A DNA stretch of 64,000 bases from Actinomycetes bacterium (GTDB lineage Bacteria > Actinomycetota > Acidimicrobiia > Acidimicrobiales > Acidimicrobiaceae), in the NCBI GenBank assembly GCA_021841935.1, contig JAKCDL010000006.1, forward strand, positions 21,736 through 85,735. Direction: 5' to 3'. The notes beneath the pieces were generated by a model. The model did no database searches. It was not told the DNA's origin and saw nothing but the letters and a program-made list of their open reading frames with translations. The translations under genes were made by a program, and so were the position numbers. This document shows, piece after piece, positions 1-8,828 of this stretch (positions within the stretch are counted from its first letter, which is position 1; every line of letters starts with the position of its first letter).

Positions 1-340
1 GTCGCCTCAGATGGTGGTGTCTTCTCCTTTGGAGATGCAGCCTTCTATGGCTCTGAGGGTGGAAAGACCCTCAACCAGCCGATTGTAGGTGCAATTGCAA
101 CACCAGATGGTAAAGGCTATTGGTTGGTCGCCTCAGATGGTGGTGTCTTCTCCTTTGGAGATGCAGCCTTCTATGGCTCTGAGGGTGGAAAGACCCTCAA
201 CCAGCCGATTGTAGGTGCAATTGCAACACCAGATGGTAAAGGCTATTGGTTGGTCGCCTCAGATGGTGGTGTCTTCTCCTTTGGAGATGCAGCCTTCTAT
301 GGCTCTGAGGGTGGAAAGACCCTCAACCAGCCGATTGTAG
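1..340 (+). repeat. 126-bp perfect tandem repeat, 2.7 copies
   Basis: Units begin at 1, 127 and 253 with a period of exactly 126 bp (42 codons). I compared them base by base and found no mismatch until 341, where the third unit diverges into the stop region. Identity at synonymous positions as well as in protein points to very recent duplication or ongoing homogenisation, or to an assembly that stopped in a repeat longer than the reads. Confidence 0.95.
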
Positions 341-354
341 GCGGCAGCCTTTGA
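1..354 (+). CDS. C-terminal end of a tandem-repeat, probably beta-propeller-like, secreted protein (5' end outside window)
   Basis: The frame is open from base 1 and stops at TGA 352-354, so only the last 117 residues are present. They consist of 42-residue repeats ([18 protein letters not shown]... KGYWL). From memory of this repeat type, such repeats occur in long extracellular proteins of Acidimicrobiia, and the DGG/FG/YWL spacing resembles beta-propeller blades. That structure is inference. The last unit is cut short and ends in GGSL. No anchor or sorting signal is visible in this piece. A Met codon at 124-126 lies inside the repeat and is not a credible start. Confidence 0.75.
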   Translation, partial: VASDGGVFSFGDAAFYGSEGGKTLNQPIVGAIATPDGKGYWLVASDGGVFSFGDAAFYGSEGGKTLNQPIVGAIATPDGKGYWLVASDGGVFSFGDAAFYGSEGGKTLNQPIVGGSL

Positions 355-513
355 TCTCTTGGCAATAAGTTCAGATAAAGGGCGGTACGTTTCTAGCCGT
401 ACATGTCTTTTATCTGAATTTGCTTTGCGGTTAGTTACTCAAGATCGAGACTGAGGTCGCAAGGCATGTATCGGTGAAGCTGACTATTCGATCTTGCTTC
501 TGTAGTTGCCGAG

Positions 514-756
514 ATGTCTGGGGTGGAAATTTCGTTCCTCGATAACCCTAGTGTTGAGGCGGCGGAAGATACGTTAGTAGTGAAGAATAAGTCCTTCTCA
601 CTCATATTGAATCCTACGACCCTTTCGATGGGTCTTATTAAAGAGGCTCACGACATCGCGAGAAAGTACGTTAATCGTGTTGATTTATCGAAGTTTCGAT
701 CGATATGTGCCCTCGGAGCTGTTGCCTTGACGATAAGCAAGGCTAAGGGTTACTAG
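514..756 (+). CDS. Small hypothetical protein, 80 aa
   Basis: The ORF begins with ATG and ends at TAG 754-756, and a strong hairpin lies 26 nt downstream, which supports a real transcript. The protein is soluble, with no membrane segment or signal peptide, and about a quarter of it is Ser/Leu/Ala. I recognise no family. The ribosome binding site is weak, so the start is uncertain. The gene sits alone between the repeat protein and the convergent acyl-CoA synthetase. Confidence 0.45.
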   Translation: MSGVEISFLDNPSVEAAEDTLVVKNKSFSLILNPTTLSMGLIKEAHDIARKYVNRVDLSKFRSICALGAVALTISKAKGY

Positions 757-781
757 ATATAGATCCTCGAAGAGAAATTTT

Positions 782-814
782 GAGGCTGTGTTGAGTTAAA
801 TTCAACGCAGCCTC
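782..814 (+). terminator. Hairpin terminator downstream of the 80-aa gene
   Basis: Arms 782-794 and 802-814 pair over 13 bp with one G-U pair and a 7-nt loop, followed by a modest T-rich tail (GTCTTT). It may work in both directions, since the acyl-CoA synthetase gene ends at 1021 on the other strand. Confidence 0.7.
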
Positions 815-1020
815 GTCTTTATCTAGTTTTTGGATCAATAGTTCATCAGTAGCAGTCTCGGCTAACTGAACACTCTTTGGTCAACCGAATATGAGTTGGT
901 GCTCGTTTACACTTATGCCATCCCAAGCAATTCATGTATTTTCGTGCCTTAAGGTCTAGAACTGGCGATTGACGGGAAGGGCTATCGTAACGAGAGCGAT
1001 CTTCACGAATCTTTGCATAG

Positions 1021-2634
1021 CTAGATTCTCGCCTTGTAGTTTGCCCAATACTCGTCCTTTAGAAGTCTCTTGTAGAGTTTTCCGGTAGGTTGGCGAGGGA
1101 GGGATTCTCTAAAGTCGATTGACCGCGGACACTTTATCGCGGCTAGTTGACTGCGGCAAAAGTCGATCAAATCCCGCTCCAACTCCGGCGAGGCGTCTTC
1201 GGAGTTGATCAATTCAACCACGCCCTTTACCTCCTCCCCAAAGTCCTCATTGGGCACCCCGATAACAGCGGCGTCGGCCACTAACGGGTGTGAGATTAGG
1301 ATATTTTCAGCCTCCTGGGGATAGATGTTGACGCCACCTGAAATAATCACATACGACGCTCGGTCGGTAAGGTATAAAAAGCCATCTTCGTCGAGGTGGC
1401 CGATGTCGCCTATCGTACTCCAGCCGTCTTTAGTGTGAGCCTCAGATGTCTTCGCCTCATCGTTATGGTAGGTGAATCTCCCTCCGTTTGCGAAGTAGAC
1501 CTTTCCATCTTGACCGACTGGCACCTCCTCATGTTCTTCGTTTAGGATTTTGATCTCGCCATGAAGGGCCCTTCCGACACTACCCTTATGCTCCAGCCAC
1601 TCCTTAGATGAGCATGCAACGAAGCCGTTCCCCTCAGTTCCTGCGTAATACTCGTAGATTACTGGTCCCCACCAATCGATCATCGCCTGTTTGATGGGAA
1701 TTGGACATGGGGCAGCGGCGTGTATCGCATACTTTATCGATGAAGGATCGTACTTGGAACGAATTGCTTCGTCGAGCTTTAGGAGGCGTACGAACATCGT
1801 GGGTACCATCTGCGTCGTATTGATCTGGTACTTCTCGACCTGAGCTAGAAAGTCCTCGGGTTCGAAGTGATCCATGATATAAGTGGTGCCACCCATTCGG
1901 TTAGTGGTGAGGTTGTATCGGAGGGGTGCTGCATGGTAGAGAGGAGCAGGCGAGAGGTATCTAGTCTCAGGGGAAAATCCATACAGGTACGATGCAAGTG
2001 ATACCAGCTTGGTTGGCTCGGCTAAAAAGGCTTTACCGCTGAGGTTCCACTTGATTCCTTTGGGTCGCCCTGTGGTGCCTGAAGAATAGAGCATGTCAGC
2101 TCCTTCGACTTGCTCATAGGGGGCAAATGACTCCTTTTGGAAGAGCTCCTGAAGGTCAATAGCCCCTTCATCCAATGTGTATCCATCGGAGAGCGCCTCA
2201 ACTCTAACCACATTTCGCTCAACCTTTGCTAACGCCTTATTGGCGAGGTCGGCGAGTTCTGCAGAGTAAAAGACGACAGTAGCGCCACAGTCGTTGATAA
2301 TGTAGGCGACTTCATCTTCGAGAAGGCGAGTGCTAATGGCGGTGTAGTAGAGGCCGCTTCTTTGCCCAGCCCAAGCTACTTCGAGCATCTCGATCGAGTT
2401 TTTCATTAGGATGGCGATCGAGTCGCGCATCCGTAGCCCCATCTCATAGAGGTGGCCGGCGAGGTTGTGTGACGCTGCATCGACTTCACCGAAGGTTGCT
2501 TTTTTCCCTGATGCAGTCATTACGATTGCGTCTTTATCTGGGTCGACCTCATGCATTGAGATTGTCAAGGTAGTGGATCCTTCCAATGTCGTTTCGATTA
2601 AGTTATCACGCTCTTGGAGGGCAATTTCGATCAA
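1021..2634 (-). CDS. Acyl-CoA synthetase (AMP-forming fatty acid/aryl-CoA ligase family)
   Basis: This 537-aa protein of the ANL superfamily activates a carboxylic acid as the acyl-adenylate and transfers it to CoA in the cytosol. Visible landmarks are the P-loop motif YSSGTTGRPKG at 183-193, YYAGTEG near 332, the hinge/C-domain stretch TDRASYVIISGG and the catalytic lysine in PTGKL (K519). The layout is closest to FadD-like ligases of actinobacteria, but the substrate cannot be read from sequence. The assigned start is a TTG without a clear ribosome binding site; an internal ATG at residue 27 is an alternative. No neighbouring gene shares its operon. Confidence 0.88.
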   Translation of the reverse strand: MIEIALQERDNLIETTLEGSTTLTISMHEVDPDKDAIVMTASGKKATFGEVDAASHNLAGHLYEMGLRMRDSIAILMKNSIEMLEVAWAGQRSGLYYTAISTRLLEDEVAYIINDCGATVVFYSAELADLANKALAKVERNVVRVEALSDGYTLDEGAIDLQELFQKESFAPYEQVEGADMLYSSGTTGRPKGIKWNLSGKAFLAEPTKLVSLASYLYGFSPETRYLSPAPLYHAAPLRYNLTTNRMGGTTYIMDHFEPEDFLAQVEKYQINTTQMVPTMFVRLLKLDEAIRSKYDPSSIKYAIHAAAPCPIPIKQAMIDWWGPVIYEYYAGTEGNGFVACSSKEWLEHKGSVGRALHGEIKILNEEHEEVPVGQDGKVYFANGGRFTYHNDEAKTSEAHTKDGWSTIGDIGHLDEDGFLYLTDRASYVIISGGVNIYPQEAENILISHPLVADAAVIGVPNEDFGEEVKGVVELINSEDASPELERDLIDFCRSQLAAIKCPRSIDFRESLPRQPTGKLYKRLLKDEYWANYKARI

Positions 2635-2722
2635 AATTATTTGAGAAATTTTGAAATTTTAATCTAAAGTTTATGACCCCTCTAAACGATACGAATAAAG
2701 GGATAAGTGTGAAAGGAGTGAA

Positions 2723-2905
2723 ATGGACCCAGTATCGAGCAATGCAAGTGTTGGCCTCTTCAGGACGATAGAGAACCTACAAAGTAGCACGCTTACTTCG
2801 TTGATTAATGGAGGGGTAGCGGCTGTAAATCAAGCCAAGTCGAATGTAGCTTCCAACAAGTCAGCTATAGCAACGTTGCAAGCGGGCGGCAAGGTATACG
2901 CTTAG
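2723..2905 (+). CDS. Small protein of unknown function, 60 aa
   Basis: A near-perfect ribosome binding site (AAAGGAG, 2711-2717) precedes the ATG by a good spacing, so the frame is very likely translated. The protein is rich in Ser, Ala and Asn, lacks Cys, Trp and His, and has an amphipathic helical look followed by a GGKVYA end. It weakly recalls short motility-associated YjfB-like proteins (helix, then a Gly-containing C-terminal motif), but I am not confident of that. The gene is monocistronic and diverges from the acyl-CoA synthetase. Confidence 0.6.
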   Translation: MDPVSSNASVGLFRTIENLQSSTLTSLINGGVAAVNQAKSNVASNKSAIATLQAGGKVYA

Positions 2906-3296
2906 GTAGGTCCTCGCCGGTCAGGTACCTATGGTTTTTATCCTTTATAAAACTTCGAAGAAGAGCAAAAGGTTAGAGGGAGACGGCTAAAGATAGAGCG
3001 ATTTTAGCTATCGATGCTGTTAGCTCCAAAAGATTACGGTGAGAGAGCCCAGGCGAGTCCAGTCTGGGCTCTAATTGTCTCAAAGTACCTCCTCTGTTTC
3101 AATCAAATCCTTGCCCCATTAGCCTTAGACCATCTCCTAGGCTCCTAATCGGTCACCTGAGACTCCCTGCCTGGGTCATAGAGGGGGGCTTTGATCGAGG
3201 GGTTCCCCATGTGACTCCAAAGAGCCACCACTTCGCTCAGGAGAGCGTAAATGAGGGCTAATCTATGATTTGATTTTTTTGATAGGGGAATGTTCG
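2906..3296. other. 391-bp intergenic region with a hairpin
   Basis: I see no gene here. A perfect 9-bp hairpin (arms 3044-3052 and 3064-3072, 11-nt loop) probably ends the 60-aa gene's transcript, although its T-tail is poor. The following 170 bp is rich in short G and C runs and may be the leader of the oxidoreductase gene. No known riboswitch signature was recognised. Confidence 0.45.
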
Positions 3297-4415
3297 ATGC
3301 GTTCAATCAAAGTCGGATTTGTTGGTGGAGGATGGATGGCTCGAGCGCATGCTAGGGCAATCGCATCGATAAATGTCTTGGGAATGGTGGATGCAAAGTT
3401 AGAGCTGGCCTCAATTGTGACTAGAGATCCATCTAAGGTTGAGGCACTCGCAAGCTCGATTGGCTTTGCAAAGGGGGTTGACTCCCTTGAGGAGATAGTC
3501 GACGACGATGAGATAGAGATTGTCGCAGTACTTTCACCCACACTCGATCACTTTGATACCGTCAGTGCTCTTATGGAAAGTGGTAAAACCCTTCTTGTGG
3601 AAAAGCCTCTGACAACAGACTACGCAACGTCAATGGAGCTTGCCAATCTGCTTCACAGGGGCGATGGAAGTGACATATCTCAGATAGGGGCGGTGGGGTA
3701 TAACTATCGATTTGTTCCGGCAGTTGCGCTAATGCGCTCCCTCGTTAAAGAGGGTGCAATCGGCAGAGTTCGCCAATTTAGGGGACGATATGATCAGTCG
3801 TATGCCCTTGACAGAGAGAGGCGAAAGGGGTGGCGCTTCGATGACTTTAGCGGTGGTAGTTCGGTTGGCGACTATTCGCACGTTATCGATCTCGCGCACC
3901 TATTCGTAGGCGACTTTGAAATATCCTATGCGCAGCTTTGGTCACTCGCCGATGGCGACGATTCGTTGAGGAGGATCTCAGCTGCTCAAGGTAGCGAGGA
4001 TGCCTTCTTTGCGATTGGTAACAGCGCAAATCAGGTAGTTACCCTTGCTGGAGGGCGGATTCACAATGGCCGTGACAACTTCTTAGAGATCGAAGTTGAG
4101 GGCGAAAAGGGTACTCTCATCTGGAATCTAGAGGAGATGAATAAGGTAAAGATCTACCAAAGTGACCTCTTTGGCACTTATTCGGTCAATAGTGATGGAT
4201 TCCGCGAGGTATTGGTGAGTGATGGTGATCATCCATTTATGGCTAAATGGTGGGGTTCGGGCCATACACTCGGTTGGGCTGACACCTTCGTTCATGAGTG
4301 GTCCGAGTTGACTCAAAGCCACATTACGGGAGATGCAACTTTTCCAACGTTGGCAACCTTTGAGGAGGCAGCTGTCGTTCAACGAAGCGTCGATGCGATT
4401 AGGAATTTAGCATAG
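3297..4415 (+). CDS. Gfo/Idh/MocA-family NAD(P)-dependent oxidoreductase
   Basis: This 372-aa protein has the N-terminal Rossmann fold (GFVGGGWMARAHA, residues 7-19) and the EKPLTT motif at 102-107 that carries the catalytic lysine of the family. The C-terminal part matches the usual beta-sheet substrate domain. Members act on sugars, inositols or related polyols. The start at 3297 is preferred over an upstream TTG (3270) because AGGGGAA at 3284-3290 is well placed. It stands alone, with a terminator downstream, so its pathway is unknown. Confidence 0.85.
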   Translation: MRSIKVGFVGGGWMARAHARAIASINVLGMVDAKLELASIVTRDPSKVEALASSIGFAKGVDSLEEIVDDDEIEIVAVLSPTLDHFDTVSALMESGKTLLVEKPLTTDYATSMELANLLHRGDGSDISQIGAVGYNYRFVPAVALMRSLVKEGAIGRVRQFRGRYDQSYALDRERRKGWRFDDFSGGSSVGDYSHVIDLAHLFVGDFEISYAQLWSLADGDDSLRRISAAQGSEDAFFAIGNSANQVVTLAGGRIHNGRDNFLEIEVEGEKGTLIWNLEEMNKVKIYQSDLFGTYSVNSDGFREVLVSDGDHPFMAKWWGSGHTLGWADTFVHEWSELTQSHITGDATFPTLATFEEAAVVQRSVDAIRNLA

Positions 4416-4455
4416 AGACTCTAACTTGGTCGACCTTTGGATTGGTCGAAATGGC

Positions 4456-4490
4456 AGAGGCGGTCTCCACGTGATTTGGGGACCGCCTCT
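4456..4490 (+). terminator. Strong terminator after the Gfo/Idh/MocA gene
   Basis: Arms 4456-4468 and 4478-4490 form a 13-bp stem with one G-U pair and a 9-nt loop, followed by CTTGATCTTT. It lies between convergent genes and could serve the peptide-transport operon as well. Confidence 0.75.
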
Positions 4491-4547
4491 CTTGATCTTT
4501 GCTTCACCGTACTCTAACTACGGTTTCTTTGGTGCTTTATATTTCCT

Positions 4548-6593
4548 TTAGTTAGCTGATGCTCCGGTGCGGATTTCAACTTTAGAGATAAGTGGAAAGT
4601 GGCATGCTGCTTGATGCAGTGTTCCAAAGCTTGCCATGGGTGGTTCCTCTTGGGCACAGAGGTCGGTAGCCCTCTCGCACCTTGTTCTAAACCTACATCC
4701 AGATGGCGGATTTATAGCGGACGGAAGTTCTCCCTTGATGACCTTTCGCACCTTAGTCTTTTCTCGTTCAGGTTCAGGTTCAGGTACAGCAGATAGCAGG
4801 GCAGCGGTGTAGGGGTGGGCTGGATTCTCGTAGATATCGTAACCCGTTCCAATTTCAACTAGCTTTCCGAGATACATAACGCCGATTCGATCTGCGAGGA
4901 ATCTGACCACTGAAAGATCGTGGGAGATCACAACGTAGGTTAGACCGTGAGATCTTTGAAGATCTTTCATTAGATTGAGAACCTGAGAGCGAATCGATAC
5001 ATCGAGTGCTGAGACTGGTTCGTCGGCGACTATCAACTTTGGATTCAATGCAAGGGCTCGTGCGAGGCCAATTCGCTGTCGTTGACCTCCAGAGAATTCA
5101 TGAGGATATCGCTCAACTGCACGAGAGGAAAGGCCTACCTCGGAGAGAAGTGAAATGACCTTCTTCTCTCGTTCCTGAGGAGTTCCGATCTTGTTGATGT
5201 CGAGGGGTTCGCGAATGATTGTACCAACCCTCATCCTCGGATCGAGCGATGCGTACGGATCTTGGAACATCAGCTGCAGGTTCGATCGAATTGACCGTAG
5301 CTCTTTGGGTTTGTGGCCAAAGAGGTCGTCACCGTCGAAGAGAATCTTGCCACCAGTTGGCTTTTCTAGCGCCACCATCATCGAGCCGGTAGTTGATTTG
5401 CCACAGCCGGATTCACCAACTATGCCGATGGTCTCCCCGTCGTAGATAGTAAGGGAGAGGTCGGAGACCGCCTTTAACGTCCCTGCCTTTCGCTGCAAAA
5501 TAGCGCCCTTTGTTATCTCGAACTCTTTGGAGACATGGTCAAGAACCATAAGTGGTTTACGTTCTGAATGCTCAATTCGAGCGATCTCTGCAGCCTCTTC
5601 TTTTACTGCTACTTTGACGTGCTTAGCTTCAATACCTACCGGGTGGAAGCAGGCAAAACTATGATCTTGCTCTTTGCTTAGAAGTGCTGGTTCCGTAGTT
5701 CGACATTGATCTGTAGCGAGTCGGCACCTCTCTGCGAAGCGGCATCCCGTCGGAGGGTTTGAGAGATCTGGTGGAATGCCAGGAATCGAATAGAGGCGTG
5801 CAACCGAACCGTCCATCTTTGGTATCGAAGCCAAGAGGGCTTCGGTATATGGGTGGTTTGTAGATGCAAAGATCTTTTCAGTTGGCGCTTGCTCTACGAC
5901 TTTGCCTGCGTACATGACAACTACTCGATCGGCACGACCAGCAATAACGCCCATGTCGTGAGTGATCAGAAGCATTGCCATTCCCAACTGCTCTTTTAGG
6001 GAATCCAAAAGCTCGAGGATCTGTGCCTGAATGGTTACGTCAAGAGCGGTCGTTGGTTCGTCAGCAATCAGTAACTTTGGTTCGCAGGAGAGCGCCATCG
6101 CAATCATTACGCGCTGTCGTAGACCCCCCGAAAGTTGGTGAGGATAGTCGTTGATTCGCTCTTGAGGCTTTGGCATGCCGACGAGGTTGAGAACCTCGAT
6201 CGCCCTCTCCATTGCTTTAGCCTTGTTGACTCTCTTGTGCAGTGCGACGGCTTCGGCGATCTGGGATCCGATCGTGAGGCATGGGTTCAGCGACGTCATT
6301 GGATCCTGGAAGATCATTCCAATGTCGTTTCCCCTAACTGATCGCATCTCGTCATCTGAAAGTGCCACTAGGTCACGACCATCTAGGAGGACCTTGCCAG
6401 AGGCTATGTATCCGGCAGCTGGAAGAAGTCGCATGATTGACATGCCAGTCATAGTCTTGCCACAGCCTGACTCTCCGACCAATCCTACTGTTTCACCGGC
6501 ATTTACGGAGATCGAGACTCCGCCAACGGCCTTTACTTCACCCTTCTTGAGGCGTATGTTCGTATAGAGGTTGTCTATCTCTAAAAGTGGCAA
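4548..6593 (-). CDS. Oligopeptide/dipeptide ABC transporter, fused double ATPase (DppD-DppF type)
   Basis: This 681-aa protein joins two peptide-family ABC ATPases. The first has Walker A GESGCGKT (40-47), signature LSGGLRQRV and Walker [11 protein letters not shown]. The second has Walker A near 392-400, signature FSGGQRQRI and Walker [11 protein letters not shown]. Each half ends in the Cys-containing oligopeptide C-domain (CRFAERC..., CRFRTRC...). The fused form is known in bacteria and gives a fixed DppD/DppF pair. It uses a TTG start with CGGAG seven bases upstream and is the last gene of its operon. Confidence 0.93.
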   Translation of the reverse strand: MPLLEIDNLYTNIRLKKGEVKAVGGVSISVNAGETVGLVGESGCGKTMTGMSIMRLLPAAGYIASGKVLLDGRDLVALSDDEMRSVRGNDIGMIFQDPMTSLNPCLTIGSQIAEAVALHKRVNKAKAMERAIEVLNLVGMPKPQERINDYPHQLSGGLRQRVMIAMALSCEPKLLIADEPTTALDVTIQAQILELLDSLKEQLGMAMLLITHDMGVIAGRADRVVVMYAGKVVEQAPTEKIFASTNHPYTEALLASIPKMDGSVARLYSIPGIPPDLSNPPTGCRFAERCRLATDQCRTTEPALLSKEQDHSFACFHPVGIEAKHVKVAVKEEAAEIARIEHSERKPLMVLDHVSKEFEITKGAILQRKAGTLKAVSDLSLTIYDGETIGIVGESGCGKSTTGSMMVALEKPTGGKILFDGDDLFGHKPKELRSIRSNLQLMFQDPYASLDPRMRVGTIIREPLDINKIGTPQEREKKVISLLSEVGLSSRAVERYPHEFSGGQRQRIGLARALALNPKLIVADEPVSALDVSIRSQVLNLMKDLQRSHGLTYVVISHDLSVVRFLADRIGVMYLGKLVEIGTGYDIYENPAHPYTAALLSAVPEPEPEREKTKVRKVIKGELPSAINPPSGCRFRTRCERATDLCAQEEPPMASFGTLHQAACHFPLISKVEIRTGASAN

Positions 6594-6648
6594 TTGATAC
6601 TCCGAGCTATTTTTGCAAAGTATGGTTGTGTCGTTATTGCGGAGCTAG

Positions 6649-7590
6649 TTATCGCTTTTGCAGGCGAACTTCTAGCGAGTCACGGATTGCATCTCCGATG
6701 AGGTTGAATGCAACGACGGTAAGGATGATTGCAAGGCCTGCGGGATAGATGAGCCACCAATAGCCGTCGTAGACATAGTTCACGCCATCAGAGAGCATCG
6801 ATCCCCAGTTTGCCGCGGGAGGTGGAAGACCTAGTCCAAGGTACGAGAGAACGGCCATTACCAAGATAGCATCTGCTATTTGGAAGGTAGCGTTAACTAC
6901 GATCGTTCCGATTGCATTTGGAACGATATGTCTAAGTACGATTCGCCTGGAACCGCCACCCATCACGCGTACTGCTTTTACGTAGTCTCTGACTCGTAGT
7001 GTTAGAGCTTCACCTCGTACTAGCCGTGCGGGAGAGAGCCATGAAACCGCTGAGATCACTACGATCAAAAGCTTCAGCGTTGGGCGGAAGACTGCTGCTA
7101 GGTAGATAAGTAGTAATAGGGTAGGGATTGAGAGCAGAGTATCGACGATCCTCATCATGATTGTGTCGACGATACCTCCTATGAAGCCGGCTATGGCTCC
7201 ATAAAGTACGCCGATGACCGTGGCGATGATAGCGACCGAAAATCCGATCTCTAGGGAGGATTGACCGCCGACCATTAGTCGACCGAGAACATCGTATCCG
7301 TTTTGGTCTGTTCCAAGGGGATGGCCATGGCCAGGTGCTTGGGTTATGTTGTACGAGGTTGTTACTTGATTTGTGTGGTATAGCAGTGGTCCAACGAAGC
7401 AAAATAGGGTAGCGATTACCACCAGCGCAATACCAACTATCGCCAACTTGTTCTCTAGAAATGTCTGTACGATTAGCTTAAGTTGCGATCCAGAGGCGTA
7501 TGCCTCACCGCCAGAGGTTGATCCGACGATCTCGCTGTTATCCCCCCCTTCTCCTGAAAGACCTTCGTCTAGGTCGTCAATCTTTGACAC
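6649..7590 (-). CDS. Peptide ABC transporter permease (DppC/OppC family)
   Basis: This 313-aa inner-membrane protein has a hydrophilic N-terminus of about 40 residues, one membrane segment, a periplasmic loop containing the family motif HPLGTDQNGYDVLGRL, and then the five-helix transporter core with the EAA loop (around GGGSRRIVLRHIVPNA) that docks on the ATPase. It starts with GTG, with AGGGGT upstream. It follows the DppB gene by 59 nt and precedes the ATPase gene by 55 nt. Confidence 0.93.
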   Translation of the reverse strand: MSKIDDLDEGLSGEGGDNSEIVGSTSGGEAYASGSQLKLIVQTFLENKLAIVGIALVVIATLFCFVGPLLYHTNQVTTSYNITQAPGHGHPLGTDQNGYDVLGRLMVGGQSSLEIGFSVAIIATVIGVLYGAIAGFIGGIVDTIMMRIVDTLLSIPTLLLLIYLAAVFRPTLKLLIVVISAVSWLSPARLVRGEALTLRVRDYVKAVRVMGGGSRRIVLRHIVPNAIGTIVVNATFQIADAILVMAVLSYLGLGLPPPAANWGSMLSDGVNYVYDGYWWLIYPAGLAIILTVVAFNLIGDAIRDSLEVRLQKR

Positions 7591-7649
7591 TTTTTACCCC
7601 TTTTGATAGTTGGTATAAATTACTGAACTCTACTACTGTTGAGAATTTT

Positions 7650-8597
7650 CTATCGATATCGAACTCGTGGGTCTAGCACCGCATAGGTTATGTCGGCCAA
7701 GAGGTTGCCTACTACTGTCAGGAATCCAATAAGGATAATAATCCCTAGAAGGAGTGGGTAATCCTCGGTGCTCGCGGCATTTATAAAACGAAAGCCTGTT
7801 CCAGGAAAGTTGAAGACGCTTTCGGTTACTACGCCAGCTGTGATGAGCGATGGTAGCGAAAGGCCGACCAGTGTAGCTATTGGAATAAGTGCATTTCGAA
7901 GCATATGTTTGAAGAGAATTACTCGCTGAGAGAGGCCCTTAGCTTTTGCGGTTCGGATCCAGTCTTGGGCAAGCGCCTCGATGGCGCTTGAGCGCATGTA
8001 GCGGGTGAAAGAAGCATAACTTACCAGCGTGAGAGTGATTACGGGTAGAAACATCGCCCTTGGATTCGTTATGATCGAGCTTATTGACTGGCCTTGTGGG
8101 GCTTCAGCAGGGAAGAGGTGAAAGTTAACTGCGAATCCGAGAATGAGTATGATTCCAAGCCAAAAGCTTGGCATTGAATACAACAGGAAAGAGACAGATG
8201 TTGCGGCATAGTCAAAGATGCCGTTTCGACGTACTGCCTGAAATACGCCAACTGGTATCGCGATTATCAGTGAAAGTATTAGGGCAGATCCAACCAAAAT
8301 TATTGATTTGGGTAGGTCGGTGGCAAGTACCGAATTTACTGACTGGTTGAGCTTGTACGACCTCCCAAGATCGCCATGAAGGAGGTGCCATACGTAAATG
8401 AAATACTGCTGCCAAAGTGGTTTGTCTAGACCATTGGCATGGTTGAAGGCCGCAATCTGAGCTGGGAACGCCCTTCCACCTAATATCGCTTTAGCCGGAC
8501 CTCCGGGTAGAAGGTGTTCAAGAATGAATGCAATGATCGAGACGCCAATGAGTACTATGACGCTTTGACCGACGCGTTTTACTAGAAAAGCTATCAA
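7650..8597 (-). CDS. Peptide ABC transporter permease (DppB/OppB family)
   Basis: This 315-aa permease has the classic N-terminal segment followed by a periplasmic loop (LDKPLWQQYFIYVWHLL), then a five-helix core with the EAA loop near KAKGLSQRVILFKHMLRNA and the conserved end ADITYAVLDPRVRYR. It starts with TTG, with GAGAGGG upstream. It pairs with the DppC-type subunit encoded next. Confidence 0.93.
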   Translation of the reverse strand: MIAFLVKRVGQSVIVLIGVSIIAFILEHLLPGGPAKAILGGRAFPAQIAAFNHANGLDKPLWQQYFIYVWHLLHGDLGRSYKLNQSVNSVLATDLPKSIILVGSALILSLIIAIPVGVFQAVRRNGIFDYAATSVSFLLYSMPSFWLGIILILGFAVNFHLFPAEAPQGQSISSIITNPRAMFLPVITLTLVSYASFTRYMRSSAIEALAQDWIRTAKAKGLSQRVILFKHMLRNALIPIATLVGLSLPSLITAGVVTESVFNFPGTGFRFINAASTEDYPLLLGIIILIGFLTVVGNLLADITYAVLDPRVRYR

Positions 8598-8748
8598 CGG
8601 ATTTGACCCTCTCTACCGTTCATTCCTCTGTCGTTTATCGCCTGCGCCTCAGGGCATTACAAAGGTTCGCGATTCAATTTAGCGACCATATGTAAATTCC
8701 TGGACACAATTCAAAGTGAATGTACCTAAAAAATTAAAGCCCCCACAT

Positions 8749-8784
8749 AAAGATGTGCCGAAGTAACTCCTTCGGCACATCTTT
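8749..8784 (-). promoter_or_regulatory. 15-bp perfect hairpin between binding-protein and permease genes
   Basis: Arms 8749-8763 and 8770-8784 are perfectly complementary over 15 bp with a 6-nt loop. On the transcribed minus strand the hairpin is followed by a G-rich stretch and then a T-run near 8728-8733. It lies right after the binding-protein gene. Such elements commonly protect the upstream mRNA from 3' exonucleases or terminate most transcripts, giving far more binding protein than permease. Confidence 0.8.
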
Positions 8785-8828
8785 AAAGTCGCGCTCTGAG
8801 ATCTGTGTGGTTAGCAGATCTTTAGTTG

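Noticed and set aside
1-354. Repeated DNA that could look like a CRISPR array
   Set aside because: The 126-bp units are contiguous, identical and in frame; there are no unique spacers.
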